Shown piece after piece: positions 36,301 through 43,926 of a stretch of 64,000 bases of DNA (position 1 is its first letter; every line of letters starts with the position of its first letter). The translations under genes were made by a program, and so were the position numbers. The stretch comes from Actinoplanes campanulatus. GTDB taxonomy: Bacteria; Actinomycetota; Actinomycetes; Mycobacteriales; Micromonosporaceae. The stretch is taken from contig NZ_BMPW01000033.1 in the NCBI RefSeq assembly GCF_014647795.1, forward strand, positions 1-64,000, in the 5' to 3' direction. Under the pieces are notes generated by a model that worked only from the letters and a program-made list of their open reading frames with translations, made no database searches and was not told the origin of the DNA.

Positions 36301-36538
36301 CCACCCGCACCGGTTCGTCCAGGAAGCCCTCGCCGAACAGGGCGACGCCGTGTGGGAGCTGCTGGAACGCGGCGCCCACATCTACCTGTGCGGCGACGGG
36401 GCCCGGATGGCGCCGGCCGTCCGCGACGAGCTCTACGCCGTCTACCGCCGCCACACCGGCGCAACGGCCGAGCAGGCGGAGTCGTGGCTGAACTCCCTCG
36501 AGGCGGAGGGCCGCTACCAGCAGGACGTCTTCGCCTGA
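33377..36538 (+). CDS. Self-sufficient cytochrome P450/CPR fusion (CYP102 type)
   Basis: A 1053-aa fusion like P450 BM3. Heme domain about 1-460: I-helix AGHETTSG (264-271), ETLR (320-323) and the heme loop FGNGERACIG with Cys401. The FMN flavodoxin domain begins near residue 480 (VAYGSNLGTSEDLAQQVA). The FAD/NADPH reductase has RFYSISSSP, GPGTGFAPLRGFLQER and a C-terminal SLEAEGRYQQDVFA. Relatives hydroxylate fatty acids at sub-terminal positions. GTG 33377 follows GAGGAGG by 8 nt. Control by the divergent TetR protein is likely. Confidence 0.94.
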   Translation: MTAPIPTPRGLPIVGNGLQVPVEGTHRFFADLAAQHPGGLFKLNLAGRHVVFVYDPDLVAEVCDESRFYKPIDPPLAHVRDFAGDGLFTAREGEEVWGQAHRILLPAFSQRSMKAYFPQMLEIAENLMTAWAGRTEVDVTDDMTRLALDTITLAGFGQRFRSFEQPELHPFLQAMGSALTEAMNRTRQLPMVTGLKKKADAAYRADIAIMQETVDEVVRVRRASGLSDTRDLLGLMLEASDPVTGGRLSDENIRNQVLTFLIAGHETTSGTLSFALHHLMRNPHVLAQAYAEVDRILPGDTVPTYELIMKLDVIPRILDETLRLHSPITAIGLAARETTTLGGRYAIEANQKIAVVLKPLHTNPAAWTDPETFDIDRWLPERKASHHPHAYKPFGNGERACIGRQFALTEARLALAMILQRFALSDPQGHELTIKQTLTIKPEDFRLRLRLRHEHERIATSAPSAAAVTDEVEVQASGVRMSVAYGSNLGTSEDLAQQVADRARRSGFEVTVQTLDELAADLPTEGLLTVVTSSYNGKAPDNAQAFDDLDIPAGALDGVRFAVLGNGNTQWATYQAYPKRVFEKLAAAGAEPVVERGETDASGDFDGMATTWLEGLWTALAAAYGTATAATTGPRYSVEVLGEDQIRPAVVSGQAHPVMIMSVEELVGDPTGLWDFTREAPRPGVKAITVQLPEGVEYTAGDHLAVYAKNDPELVDWALHTLRVSRDLVIRLGQDGERPSGLPIGIPVTAGLLLTDFVELQEPATRGQIGVLAEHTQCPWTTRQLAVWTADTPEARQAYTDEILAKRVSVLSLLERFPAVELPFGVFLELVGTIRPRFYSISSSPAVDPSLVTITVGLVDGPSRTGNGRYRGMCSQYLARLSPGDVFYGHVRVPAPPFRLPADPATPMILIGPGTGFAPLRGFLQERALLPDRGPAKLFYGCRHPEHDWLYREEMERWAADGVADLHLAFSAVPDHPHRFVQEALAEQGDAVWELLERGAHIYLCGDGARMAPAVRDELYAVYRRHTGATAEQAESWLNSLEAEGRYQQDVFA

Positions 36539-36545
36539 CCGGCTC

Positions 36546-36581
36546 GGAGTGGCGCCGGGCTGTCCGGTCCGGCGCCACTCC
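36546..36581 (+). terminator. Terminator of the P450 gene
   Basis: A perfect 13-bp stem GGAGTGGCGCCGG / CCGGCGCCACTCC with a 10-nt loop, 7 bp after the stop codon. Confidence 0.85.
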
Positions 36582-36612
36582 CGTACCCCTCGCCGGGTCT
36601 TGATCTTTTCCA

Positions 36613-36645
36613 GCTGTCAGGGCTGTCGCAACGCCGTTGGGGCAG
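36613..36645. repeat. Second, partial copy of the palindromic element
   Basis: It starts GCTGTCAGGGC and continues GTCGCAACG-C-CGTTG, matching 25643-25675 with six differences in 33 bp. The right outer arm (GCCCTGACA) is missing here. Like the first copy it lies between convergent genes, next to a gene end. Confidence 0.6.
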
Positions 36646-36667
36646 CACCCACGGCCAGCCGAGTCGT

Positions 36668-37942
36668 TCAGCCCGCATCCGCGGACGGGCCGGCCGGGGT
36701 CGGGCTCGTGGGGTCGTCGGAGGATTCGCCGGCGGACGTGGAGGGCGAGACGCCGCCACTGGCGGAGGGGCTGGTGGCCGACGGGCGCGGGGAGCGCGGG
36801 CGGGTCGCCGGTGGCGGTTTGCGGGCGGTGGAGGCCGAAGGCGACGGGGTGGGGGACGCGCTCGGGAAGCCGGTCGGGCTCGGCGAGCCGGCCGGGGTGG
36901 GCGAGGGCGACGCGGGCCCGACCGGGAACCAGCCGAGCGCATCGGCCACGGTCAGCGCCATCATCGAGACGGCGAGCAACGTCAGTGCGACAGCGAGGAT
37001 CGGCAGCCACCGTGCGGGTCGCGCGGGGATCGCCGGGCTCTCGTCGACCGGTGTCCGGATGGGCGGCCGGCGCGGGATCGGGGCGGTGACCGGCTCGGTG
37101 GCCAGAAGCGCGGCACGCACCACCTCATCGCCGCCGGCCGCGTCCGTCGCCGCGGCGGCCATCGCGGCGGCGGACGGGGCACGGGCGGCGGGATCCTTCG
37201 CGAGGGCCTGCTCGACCAGTTCACGGACCGCCGCCGGGACGGCCGGGGGCAGCGGCGGCGGCTCCTCGGAGACGTGGCGCAGCGCGATCGTGACGGCGTC
37301 GTCGCCGGTGAACGGGGGTGCCCCGGTCAGGCAGTGGTAGGCGACGGCGCCCAGCGCGTACAGGTCGGCGGCCGGACCGACCACCTGCTTGGACACCTGC
37401 TCCGGGGCGATGTAGCAGGCCGTCCCCACCACGTTGCGGGCGCCGGTCAGGGTCTGCGACGTCGCCGAACGGGCCACCCCGAAATCGACCAGCACCACGT
37501 TGCCGTCCGGCTCGATGATCAGATTGCCGGGCGTGACGTCCCGGTGCACGATGCCCGCCCGGTGCGCGGCGTGCAGGGCCCGGCCCGCCTGGGCGACCAC
37601 CGCCATGGTCTCGGCGTGAGACAGCGGGCCGCGCTCGTTCAGCCGCTGATCCAGGGACTGGCCGTCGATGCGGGCCATCACCAGGAACGCGCCCTCGCCG
37701 GTGCTGCCGTAGTCGTACACCGCGGCGACACCCGGATGCCGCAGTGCGGCCATCGCCCGCGCCTCGTGCTCGAACCGCCGGCGGAAACTCGCCTCCCCGG
37801 CCGGCCCGGCCAGCAGCATCTTCACCGCGACCGGGCGGTCCAGGACGGTGTCGACGGCCCGCCAGACCTCGCCCATGCCCCCGGCGGCGATCCGGTCCTC
37901 CAACCGGTATCGCCCGCCGAGTGACTCTCCCGGTCCGGGCAT
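36668..37942 (-). CDS. Receptor-type Ser/Thr protein kinase, downstream of acyltransferase 2
   Basis: A 424-aa PknB-type kinase. Kinase domain about 10-270: AAGGMGEVW, Lys41, HRDVTPGN with Asp135, DFG 153-155, APE in YIAPEQV. One membrane helix lies at 312-333, followed by an outer tail of only Ser/Pro/Thr-rich sequence, with no sensor domain visible. The ATG at 37942 lies within a hairpin stem and 4 nt after a tiny upstream ORF. The upstream acyltransferase gene ends 32 bp before it, so they are probably one transcript. It resembles the kinase at 40200-42290 closely. Confidence 0.9.
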   Translation of the reverse strand: MPGPGESLGGRYRLEDRIAAGGMGEVWRAVDTVLDRPVAVKMLLAGPAGEASFRRRFEHEARAMAALRHPGVAAVYDYGSTGEGAFLVMARIDGQSLDQRLNERGPLSHAETMAVVAQAGRALHAAHRAGIVHRDVTPGNLIIEPDGNVVLVDFGVARSATSQTLTGARNVVGTACYIAPEQVSKQVVGPAADLYALGAVAYHCLTGAPPFTGDDAVTIALRHVSEEPPPLPPAVPAAVRELVEQALAKDPAARAPSAAAMAAAATDAAGGDEVVRAALLATEPVTAPIPRRPPIRTPVDESPAIPARPARWLPILAVALTLLAVSMMALTVADALGWFPVGPASPSPTPAGSPSPTGFPSASPTPSPSASTARKPPPATRPRSPRPSATSPSASGGVSPSTSAGESSDDPTSPTPAGPSADAG

Positions 37943-37968
37943 GGATTCATCTTCTACGATCCATGCCC
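37937..37968 (-). promoter_or_regulatory. Leader hairpin and 5-codon upstream ORF of the kinase gene
   Basis: A perfect 10-bp inverted repeat GGGCATGGAT / ATCCATGCCC with a 12-nt loop. In the minus-strand mRNA each arm contains an ATG. The first begins a mini-ORF (37964-37947: ATG GAT CGT AGA AGA TGA) with two AGA codons, which are rare at this GC content. The second, 4 nt after its stop, is the kinase start codon (37942-37940). Translation of the mini-ORF or opening of the stem could control kinase synthesis. Confidence 0.6.
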
Positions 37969-37974
37969 GTTCGC

Positions 37975-40107
37975 CTAGATCGGGAGACGAGCCTCCAGGA
38001 GCGGGGCCAGCATCGCGGCGTACCGGGTGGTGATGTGGCTGCTGTCCCGCCAGGTCAGGATGTTGCCGACCACGGCCGGGCAGACGTCGCCGTCGCAGAA
38101 CCACGGCCGGGTCTCGATCACCGTGACCCCGTTCTTCCGGGCCTGCTGCGACACCAGCGCCTGCCGCGGCGGGAAGGCGAACGCCTCGGCCGCTGGGCGG
38201 GCGCATTTCGACGCCCGGTCCGAATGGGCGGCCAGGCACTCCGGAGCGTCCTTGCCCGGCCACGGGGTGTCCTCGATCATCACGAGCGCGGTGCCCTTGG
38301 CCCTGACGGCCTTGAAGGTGGCGGCCCAGCCGGCCACCCACAGCGCGTCCCGCTCCTCGGCGGTGCCCTCGTCGATCCGGTTGCCGGCCGCGTCCAGGAG
38401 GCCGCCGTTGTTGTTGCCGTTCGAGGCGATCACCACCATCTTCGGGTGGGTCCGCTTGATCTCGGAGAGGACGGTGTCGCGCCACTGGCTGCACTCGTCG
38501 TACGGGCGCTTGAAGACCTGGGCGTACGTCCGGACCACCGGCGCCTGGCAGGCGCTCTTGGTGCGGACCATCAGCTTCCAGCCGTGCTGCTTGGCGATCG
38601 CGTCCATGGCCGGGTACCAGTGCGCGGCGTGCGAGTCGCCGAACAGGTACACCATCTCCTTGCCGGCCGGGTCGCCGAAGACGCACTCGCCTGGGGCGGT
38701 CACGTCCGCGTACTCCAGGTGACACTTGCTCGGGTAGTACTTCGGCAGGTCGTAGTGGGCGCGCTGCACCTTCGGCGTGACGTTCGCCGGCAGCTCACCC
38801 ATGCGGGCCGACTCGGCGATGATCCGCTTGAGCTCCGCCTCCGGGTCGGCAGCCGCCGCCACCACCTTGGCGGTGTTCACGGCCGCATCGCCCTTGGCCA
38901 GCTGCGGCGGCTTCATGGCTCCGGCCTGCGCGACCAGTGCGGCGGTCATCGACAGGGCCAGACCGACCGCGATGCCGCGGCGGGCGCCCTCCTTGACCCA
39001 CGCGTGGTTCCGGACCGGGTTCTCCACCAGGTGGTACGACCCGACGGCCAGCACCAGCGCGCCGGCCGACAGGCCGAGGTTGAGCGGGACGTTCGGCTCC
39101 ACGTCCAGCATGTAGGGGACGATCATCAGGACCGGCCAGTGCCAGAGGTACCAGCTGTAGGAGTATCTGCCGATCTGCTGGAACGGCCAGGTGCCGAGCA
39201 GGGCCACGGCGCCGCCGCGGGGCGTCGCGCAGCCACCGGCGATGATCGCCGCGGCGCCGAGCACCGGCAGGGCGGCGGCCGAGCCCGGGAACGGGGTGGC
39301 CTCGTCGTACATCAGCGCCGAGGTCACCACGGCCGCGAGACCCGCCCAGGTCAGGCCGGCGGCCAGCGGCCGGGGCAGGCCGGCCAGCCGGCTCGTGCCG
39401 ATCGCCACCAGGGCGCCGATGCCGAGCTCCCAGGCACGGGTGTGCGCCCCGAAGTACGCCCACGGCGCCGACGATCCGGTCACCCGCACGCTGGTGATCA
39501 GCGACGCCACCACGATCAGGCACAGGGTGACGACCACCGCGGTGCGGCGTTTGCCCCACACCAGCGCGAAGATCAGCAGGAGTAGCGGCCAGACCAGGTA
39601 GAACTGCTCCTCGACCGCGAGCGACCAGAAGTGCTGGAGGGGGGACGGGGCGGCGTCGGCATTCATGTACTGGACGCCCTCGTGCGCCAGCCGCCAGTTG
39701 ATCCCGTAGAAGGTCGCGTAGATCGCGTCCGAGGCGATCGACGAGAACCGGGTCGCCGGCAGCCACAGCCAACTGCCGACCACGGTGACCAGCAGGACCA
39801 GCGTCGACGCCGGCAGCAGCCGGGTGGCGCGCCGGGCGTAGAAGGTGGCCAGCGAGATCCGGCCGGTCCGGGTCAGCTCCTTGAGCAGCAGCGTGGTGAT
39901 CAGGAAGCCGGAGATCACGAAGAACACGTCGACGCCGACGTAGCCCCCGGCCAGCCCCGAGATCCCGGCATGCGACAGCACCACGAGAGTCACCGCGACG
40001 GCCCGCATGCCCTCGATGTCCGGCCGGAATCTGAGGTGTGGCTGGACCGGCCTGACCTCGTTCTCCGGTCGGAGTGCCGCGGTTTGTGTGTCGTGGATAA
40101 CCGACAT
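37975..40107 (-). CDS. Cell-envelope O-acyltransferase (AT3 plus SGNH), paralog 2
   Basis: A 710-aa paralog of the protein at 30517-32640, with the same order: AT3 membrane domain ([36 protein letters not shown]) and outer SGNH domain ([23 protein letters not shown]). The start region on the minus strand, TTAGGCAGGAC-ATGTCGGTT, is almost the same in both genes. The SGNH parts differ more than the membrane parts, so specificity may differ. It lies between two kinase genes on the same strand, 92 bp after one and 32 bp before the other. Confidence 0.9.
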   Translation of the reverse strand: MSVIHDTQTAALRPENEVRPVQPHLRFRPDIEGMRAVAVTLVVLSHAGISGLAGGYVGVDVFFVISGFLITTLLLKELTRTGRISLATFYARRATRLLPASTLVLLVTVVGSWLWLPATRFSSIASDAIYATFYGINWRLAHEGVQYMNADAAPSPLQHFWSLAVEEQFYLVWPLLLLIFALVWGKRRTAVVVTLCLIVVASLITSVRVTGSSAPWAYFGAHTRAWELGIGALVAIGTSRLAGLPRPLAAGLTWAGLAAVVTSALMYDEATPFPGSAAALPVLGAAAIIAGGCATPRGGAVALLGTWPFQQIGRYSYSWYLWHWPVLMIVPYMLDVEPNVPLNLGLSAGALVLAVGSYHLVENPVRNHAWVKEGARRGIAVGLALSMTAALVAQAGAMKPPQLAKGDAAVNTAKVVAAAADPEAELKRIIAESARMGELPANVTPKVQRAHYDLPKYYPSKCHLEYADVTAPGECVFGDPAGKEMVYLFGDSHAAHWYPAMDAIAKQHGWKLMVRTKSACQAPVVRTYAQVFKRPYDECSQWRDTVLSEIKRTHPKMVVIASNGNNNGGLLDAAGNRIDEGTAEERDALWVAGWAATFKAVRAKGTALVMIEDTPWPGKDAPECLAAHSDRASKCARPAAEAFAFPPRQALVSQQARKNGVTVIETRPWFCDGDVCPAVVGNILTWRDSSHITTRYAAMLAPLLEARLPI

Positions 40108-40199
40108 GTCCTGCCTAAGGGAACTCAGTGCCGCCGGTCCGCCCGGAGGGTTAGCTGAGCGATCTTACATATCGATCCCAAAGCTTGCACACAGCTCTT

Positions 40200-42290
40200 T
40201 CACTGGTTGTTCACCAGCTGGTCGGCCGGGTCGGCGGCCTCGTTCTCGCCGGTTTCGGTCTCGTCCTCCCCGGGCTCGCTGGTCTCGTCGTCGGGGGTCT
40301 GCTCCGGTGTGGACGTCTCCCCGGCCGTCGGCTCGGTGGTCGGTCCGGTGGCCGGCCCGGTCTGGCTCCCCGCGGGCCGGGTGGGCGTCCGGCTCGGTTC
40401 GGGAGTGGCTGATCTCTTAGGCTTCGGGGTCTTGTCCTGATAGTTCGTCTTGTTATCCGGTCCGCCCTCTTCGTCCTTCTGCTCCACGGTTCGGGGCGCC
40501 GAACTCGCCGGAGCCTCGGGCACGAGCCGGTCGATCCTCTCCGGGCCACCGAAGAGCCCGAAGGGATCCGCCGCGGCGACCACACCGGCCACCCCGAGGA
40601 TCACGGCCGCCGCCACCGCGAGAACCCGCCGCCGGTTCCTCTCCCCGGACGCTCCGCCCCCATTTCCGGTCGCCACGCTCATGCCGGTGCCCACTGGTCC
40701 GGCGCCTGTGCCCGCTGTTCCGGCGCTCGTTCCGGCGCTCGCTGTTTCTGTGCTCATGCCGGCGCTCGCTGTTCCGGCGCTCATGCCTGCGCTCGCCGTT
40801 TCGGCGCTCATGCCGGCGACGGCAACTCCGGCGCTCATGCCGGTGCTGGCCGCGCCGGTCTCATCTGCGGAGCCCGTGCCCGCTCGAGTGGTCTCACCCG
40901 TGCCCGCTACGAAGCCGCCATCCGCCGGCTCGGCGTCGTCGGACGCAGACGCTTCACCCGCCGTCACCGTGCCGTCCGGGCCGTTCGCCGCGGTGATACT
41001 CGGCGTGGCGGCCCAGCCCTCCGTCGCGGCCGCGGTCTGACCCGCGATGTGATCCTCCGGCACGGCCGGGCTCGGCACGGCCGGCGTGCCCGCCGTCGCG
41101 GTTGAGCGTTGGGCGGGGACCGCGGGACCTCCGCCGGTCGAGCCCGGATCGATGGTCTCGCTCTCCTCCGAGGTCGCTCCGGCGGGGACGACCCCGGCGA
41201 TGCCGAACCAGGGCGCACCGGTCCTCGTCTTCGCGAGACCGTCGTCGCCGGGCTCGAATGGCGTCGCCGGGGCCGGGCCGGTCGCGATTCCACCGGCGCC
41301 AGACGCGGCGGGTTTTCCCCCAGCTCGGGCTCCGAGCCTGACGGCGGGCGTCTTCCCGGCTTGGCTCGCGAGCTCGGCGGCCGGTGTTTCGCGGGCTCGA
41401 TCTCCGAGCCCGGCGGCGGGTGTCTCCCCAGCCTGGTTCGTGAGCCCGGCCGTTGATTTCCCGGCCTGGTTCGTGAGCCCGGCCGCTGCCGAGGCGGCCT
41501 CGGCCATGGCCTCGGCGGACGGGAAGCGCGCCGCCGGATCCTTCGCCAGCGCGGTACGGACGAGCGCGTTCACCTCGGGCGGCACGTCGTCCGGCAGCGG
41601 CGGCGGCTCCTGATCGAGATGCTGGAGGACGATCGCGATCGGGTTCTTGCCGAGGAACGGCGGATGCCCGGCAAGGCAGTGGAACGCCAGAGCACCCAGC
41701 GCGTAGACATCCGAGGCGGGACCGGCCTCCTGCTTCGTCACCTGCTCCGGCGCGATGTAGAGGGCGGTCCCGATCACCTCCCGCGCTCCGGTCAGCGTGC
41801 CGGAATGGGCGGATCGTGCCACCCCGAAGTCGACCAGGACCACCGTGCCGTCCGGCTCGACCAGCAGGTTGCCGGGCTTGACGTCCCGGTGCACGATCCC
41901 GGCGGCGTGTGCGGCCGCCAGGGCCGAGGCCGCCTGCGCCACGAGCGACATGGTCTCGGCCGGGGTGAGGCGGCCGCGCTCGCCCAGAATCCGGTTCAGC
42001 GGCTGCCCGTCGACCCGGGCCATGACCAGGTAGGCGTCCTCGGTTCCGGTGCTGCCGAAGTCGTACACCGCGACGACACCGGAGTGGCGGAGGGCCGCGA
42101 GCGCCCGCGCCTCGTGCCGGAATCGTCGCTGGAAGCCGGCATCGCTGGCCCGGTCGGCGAGCAGGGTCTTGACCGCGACGGCCCGTCCCAGAACGGTGTC
42201 GGTCGCCTGCCAGACCTCGCCCATGCCGCCGGAGGCGATGAGATCGTCCAGCCGGTAACGTCCGCCGAGCAACTCTCCGGGGTGAGGCAT
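40200..42290 (-). CDS. Receptor-type Ser/Thr protein kinase with repeat-rich linker
   Basis: A 696-aa PknB-type kinase. Kinase domain about 10-265: ASGGMGEVW, Lys41, HRDVKPGN with Asp136, DFG 154-156, APEQV. A linker of about 285 low-complexity residues follows. It contains [11 protein letters not shown]-like repeats (269-315) and GMSAETASA-like repeats (483-525). A membrane helix lies at about 555-573 and the outer tail is Thr/Pro/Glu-rich. It is close to the kinase at 36668-37942 in the catalytic domain; the linker is an added feature. Confidence 0.9.
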   Translation of the reverse strand: MPHPGELLGGRYRLDDLIASGGMGEVWQATDTVLGRAVAVKTLLADRASDAGFQRRFRHEARALAALRHSGVVAVYDFGSTGTEDAYLVMARVDGQPLNRILGERGRLTPAETMSLVAQAASALAAAHAAGIVHRDVKPGNLLVEPDGTVVLVDFGVARSAHSGTLTGAREVIGTALYIAPEQVTKQEAGPASDVYALGALAFHCLAGHPPFLGKNPIAIVLQHLDQEPPPLPDDVPPEVNALVRTALAKDPAARFPSAEAMAEAASAAAGLTNQAGKSTAGLTNQAGETPAAGLGDRARETPAAELASQAGKTPAVRLGARAGGKPAASGAGGIATGPAPATPFEPGDDGLAKTRTGAPWFGIAGVVPAGATSEESETIDPGSTGGGPAVPAQRSTATAGTPAVPSPAVPEDHIAGQTAAATEGWAATPSITAANGPDGTVTAGEASASDDAEPADGGFVAGTGETTRAGTGSADETGAASTGMSAGVAVAGMSAETASAGMSAGTASAGMSTETASAGTSAGTAGTGAGPVGTGMSVATGNGGGASGERNRRRVLAVAAAVILGVAGVVAAADPFGLFGGPERIDRLVPEAPASSAPRTVEQKDEEGGPDNKTNYQDKTPKPKRSATPEPSRTPTRPAGSQTGPATGPTTEPTAGETSTPEQTPDDETSEPGEDETETGENEAADPADQLVNNQ

Positions 42291-42334
42291 GAATGTCCCA
42301 CTACCCAGGAGAGTTCGCGGCTATCCGTCCGCGG

Positions 42335-42715
42335 TCATGGCCCGGTGTAGAGAATGGCGTCGATCTCGATGTCGAAGCCGACCAGCGGCACGGGCAGCGT
42401 CGTGCGCACGGGACGGTGCTCCCCCTTGATGTACTCCTGGTAGATCTCGTTCATCTCCGCGAAGTCGCCGAAGTCGCGCAGGTAGACACCCACCCGCACG
42501 GCGTCGTCCAGGCTCGCGCCGGCGGCCTCGGCCACCGCCGCAAGATTGCGGAACGCCGCGTGCGCCTGCTCGGCGAAGCTGCCGGTCACCCGGGTGCCCT
42601 CCGGCAGCGCGGGGATCGCCCCGGCCAGATAGATCGTGTCGCCGGCGACGACGGCGTGTGAGTAGGGACCTCCGGCGGGTGCCGCCTTGTCGGTCATCAC
42701 AGCGCGCTTGGGCAT
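42335..42715 (-). CDS. ridA: RidA family (enamine/imine deaminase-like) protein
   Basis: A 126-aa protein of the YjgF/YER057c/UK114 fold. PYSHAVVAGDTIYLAGAIPALPEG and HRPVRTTLPVPLVGFDIEIDAILY carry the family pattern, including the Arg in VRTT that binds substrate carboxylate in RidA. True RidA members hydrolyse 2-aminoacrylate released by PLP-dependent dehydratases. ATG 42715 overlaps the stop of the amidohydrolase by one base (TGATG), so it is coupled. A D-serine-dehydratase-like enzyme in the same locus (47952-49142) would be the logical source of substrate. Confidence 0.88.
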   Translation of the reverse strand: MPKRAVMTDKAAPAGGPYSHAVVAGDTIYLAGAIPALPEGTRVTGSFAEQAHAAFRNLAAVAEAAGASLDDAVRVGVYLRDFGDFAEMNEIYQEYIKGEHRPVRTTLPVPLVGFDIEIDAILYTGP

Positions 42716-43926
42716 CAGGAACTCCTCGGTTTCGGTCTCGGGAACTGATCGGCCAGCCCGTCCACGTCGACGAGTGGCGTGGTGAGCAGGGCACGGATGT
42801 CGTGATCGCGGCGTGCCAGGGCGGCGTGCTGCGCGTCGGTCAGTGGGATCCACGGCGCGGGCGGCGCGGAAAGTTTCGGCGGTAGTGGGCGGCCGTCCAC
42901 ATAGGTGGACCGGTTGATCAGGCGGAGCGGGGAGATCCGGACCTGGCGGTGCGCGTCGGAGACCGGGAACGGCTCCTCCCGGACCTCGAAGATCGCGAAG
43001 TCGGCCGGAGCGCCGACCGTGAGCGAACCGCCGGGGAGGCCCAGCGCCCGCGCCGGGTGTGTGGTCGCCGCGGCGACCACCTCGGGCAGCGTCATCCCGG
43101 CCGCGAGCAGCTTCGCCATGGTGGTCGGCAGGTCGAAGGCCGGCCCGTGCAGGGACCGGGCGTGCAGGTCGGTGGAGACGGTGAACGGCAGCAGACCCGC
43201 CTCGAGCTGGGCCTCCAACACGTCGAAGGCGAACCCGCCGGAGCCGTGGCCGATGTCCAGCAGGACACCGCGTTCGGCGGCCGCCCGGATCGCCGGGCCC
43301 AGCGGCGTGGCGATGCCGCTCGCGCAGTGCGTCACGATGTCGCCCGGGCGCAGCAGATCGAGCACCTCAGCCAGGGCCGGCGGGGACGTGCCGATGTGGA
43401 CCATGACCGGCACCCCGCAAGCGTCCGCTGCCGCGAGCCCGCGGCGCAGCGGCTCCACTCCGTTGTCGCCCACCGTGTCGGCGTCGATGCGAACTTTCAC
43501 CCCGGCCAGCAGATCGCGGTTCGCCTGGATCGTGTCGATCGCCAGAGCGGTGTCGCAGTTCGCCAGATCGCGGCACTCGCCGGTGCGCCCGGCCAGCCCC
43601 ACCGCGGAGATGTTGAGCAGCGCCGGGATCCGCACGGCGGCCGACTCGGCGGCGCGCCGCAGGCCGGCCAGCGTGAACGCCCCGGCCGAACCCGCGTCCA
43701 CCCAGGTGGTGACCCCGGAACGCCAGGCGACGGCATCCGGATCGATGCCCCAGTAGCCCGGCCCGACATGCGTGTGCAGATCGATCAGGCCCGGGGTGAC
43801 CAGGCAGCCGGTCACGTCGACGACCCGGCGTGCGTCGTGGGGCAGGCCGGCGCCGACCGCCGCGATCCGCCCGTCGCGGATCCCGAGCTCCTGATCGCCG
43901 CCGGTCAGCAGCAGGTCGAATCTCAT
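42715..43926 (-). CDS. Amidohydrolase/deacetylase family metallohydrolase
   Basis: A 403-aa member of the amidohydrolase superfamily. Metal-binding parts are visible: DLHTHVG (HxH), a Lys in GVKVRIDAD suited to carbamylation, VMVHIGTSPP, VTHCASG, and the Asp in STDLHARSL. The family includes enzymes annotated as dihydroorotase-like or N-acyl-amino acid deacetylases; the exact substrate is not known. It overlaps the upstream regulator by 4 bp (ATGA) and the downstream ridA by one base. Confidence 0.85.
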   Translation of the reverse strand: MRFDLLLTGGDQELGIRDGRIAAVGAGLPHDARRVVDVTGCLVTPGLIDLHTHVGPGYWGIDPDAVAWRSGVTTWVDAGSAGAFTLAGLRRAAESAAVRIPALLNISAVGLAGRTGECRDLANCDTALAIDTIQANRDLLAGVKVRIDADTVGDNGVEPLRRGLAAADACGVPVMVHIGTSPPALAEVLDLLRPGDIVTHCASGIATPLGPAIRAAAERGVLLDIGHGSGGFAFDVLEAQLEAGLLPFTVSTDLHARSLHGPAFDLPTTMAKLLAAGMTLPEVVAAATTHPARALGLPGGSLTVGAPADFAIFEVREEPFPVSDAHRQVRISPLRLINRSTYVDGRPLPPKLSAPPAPWIPLTDAQHAALARRDHDIRALLTTPLVDVDGLADQFPRPKPRSS

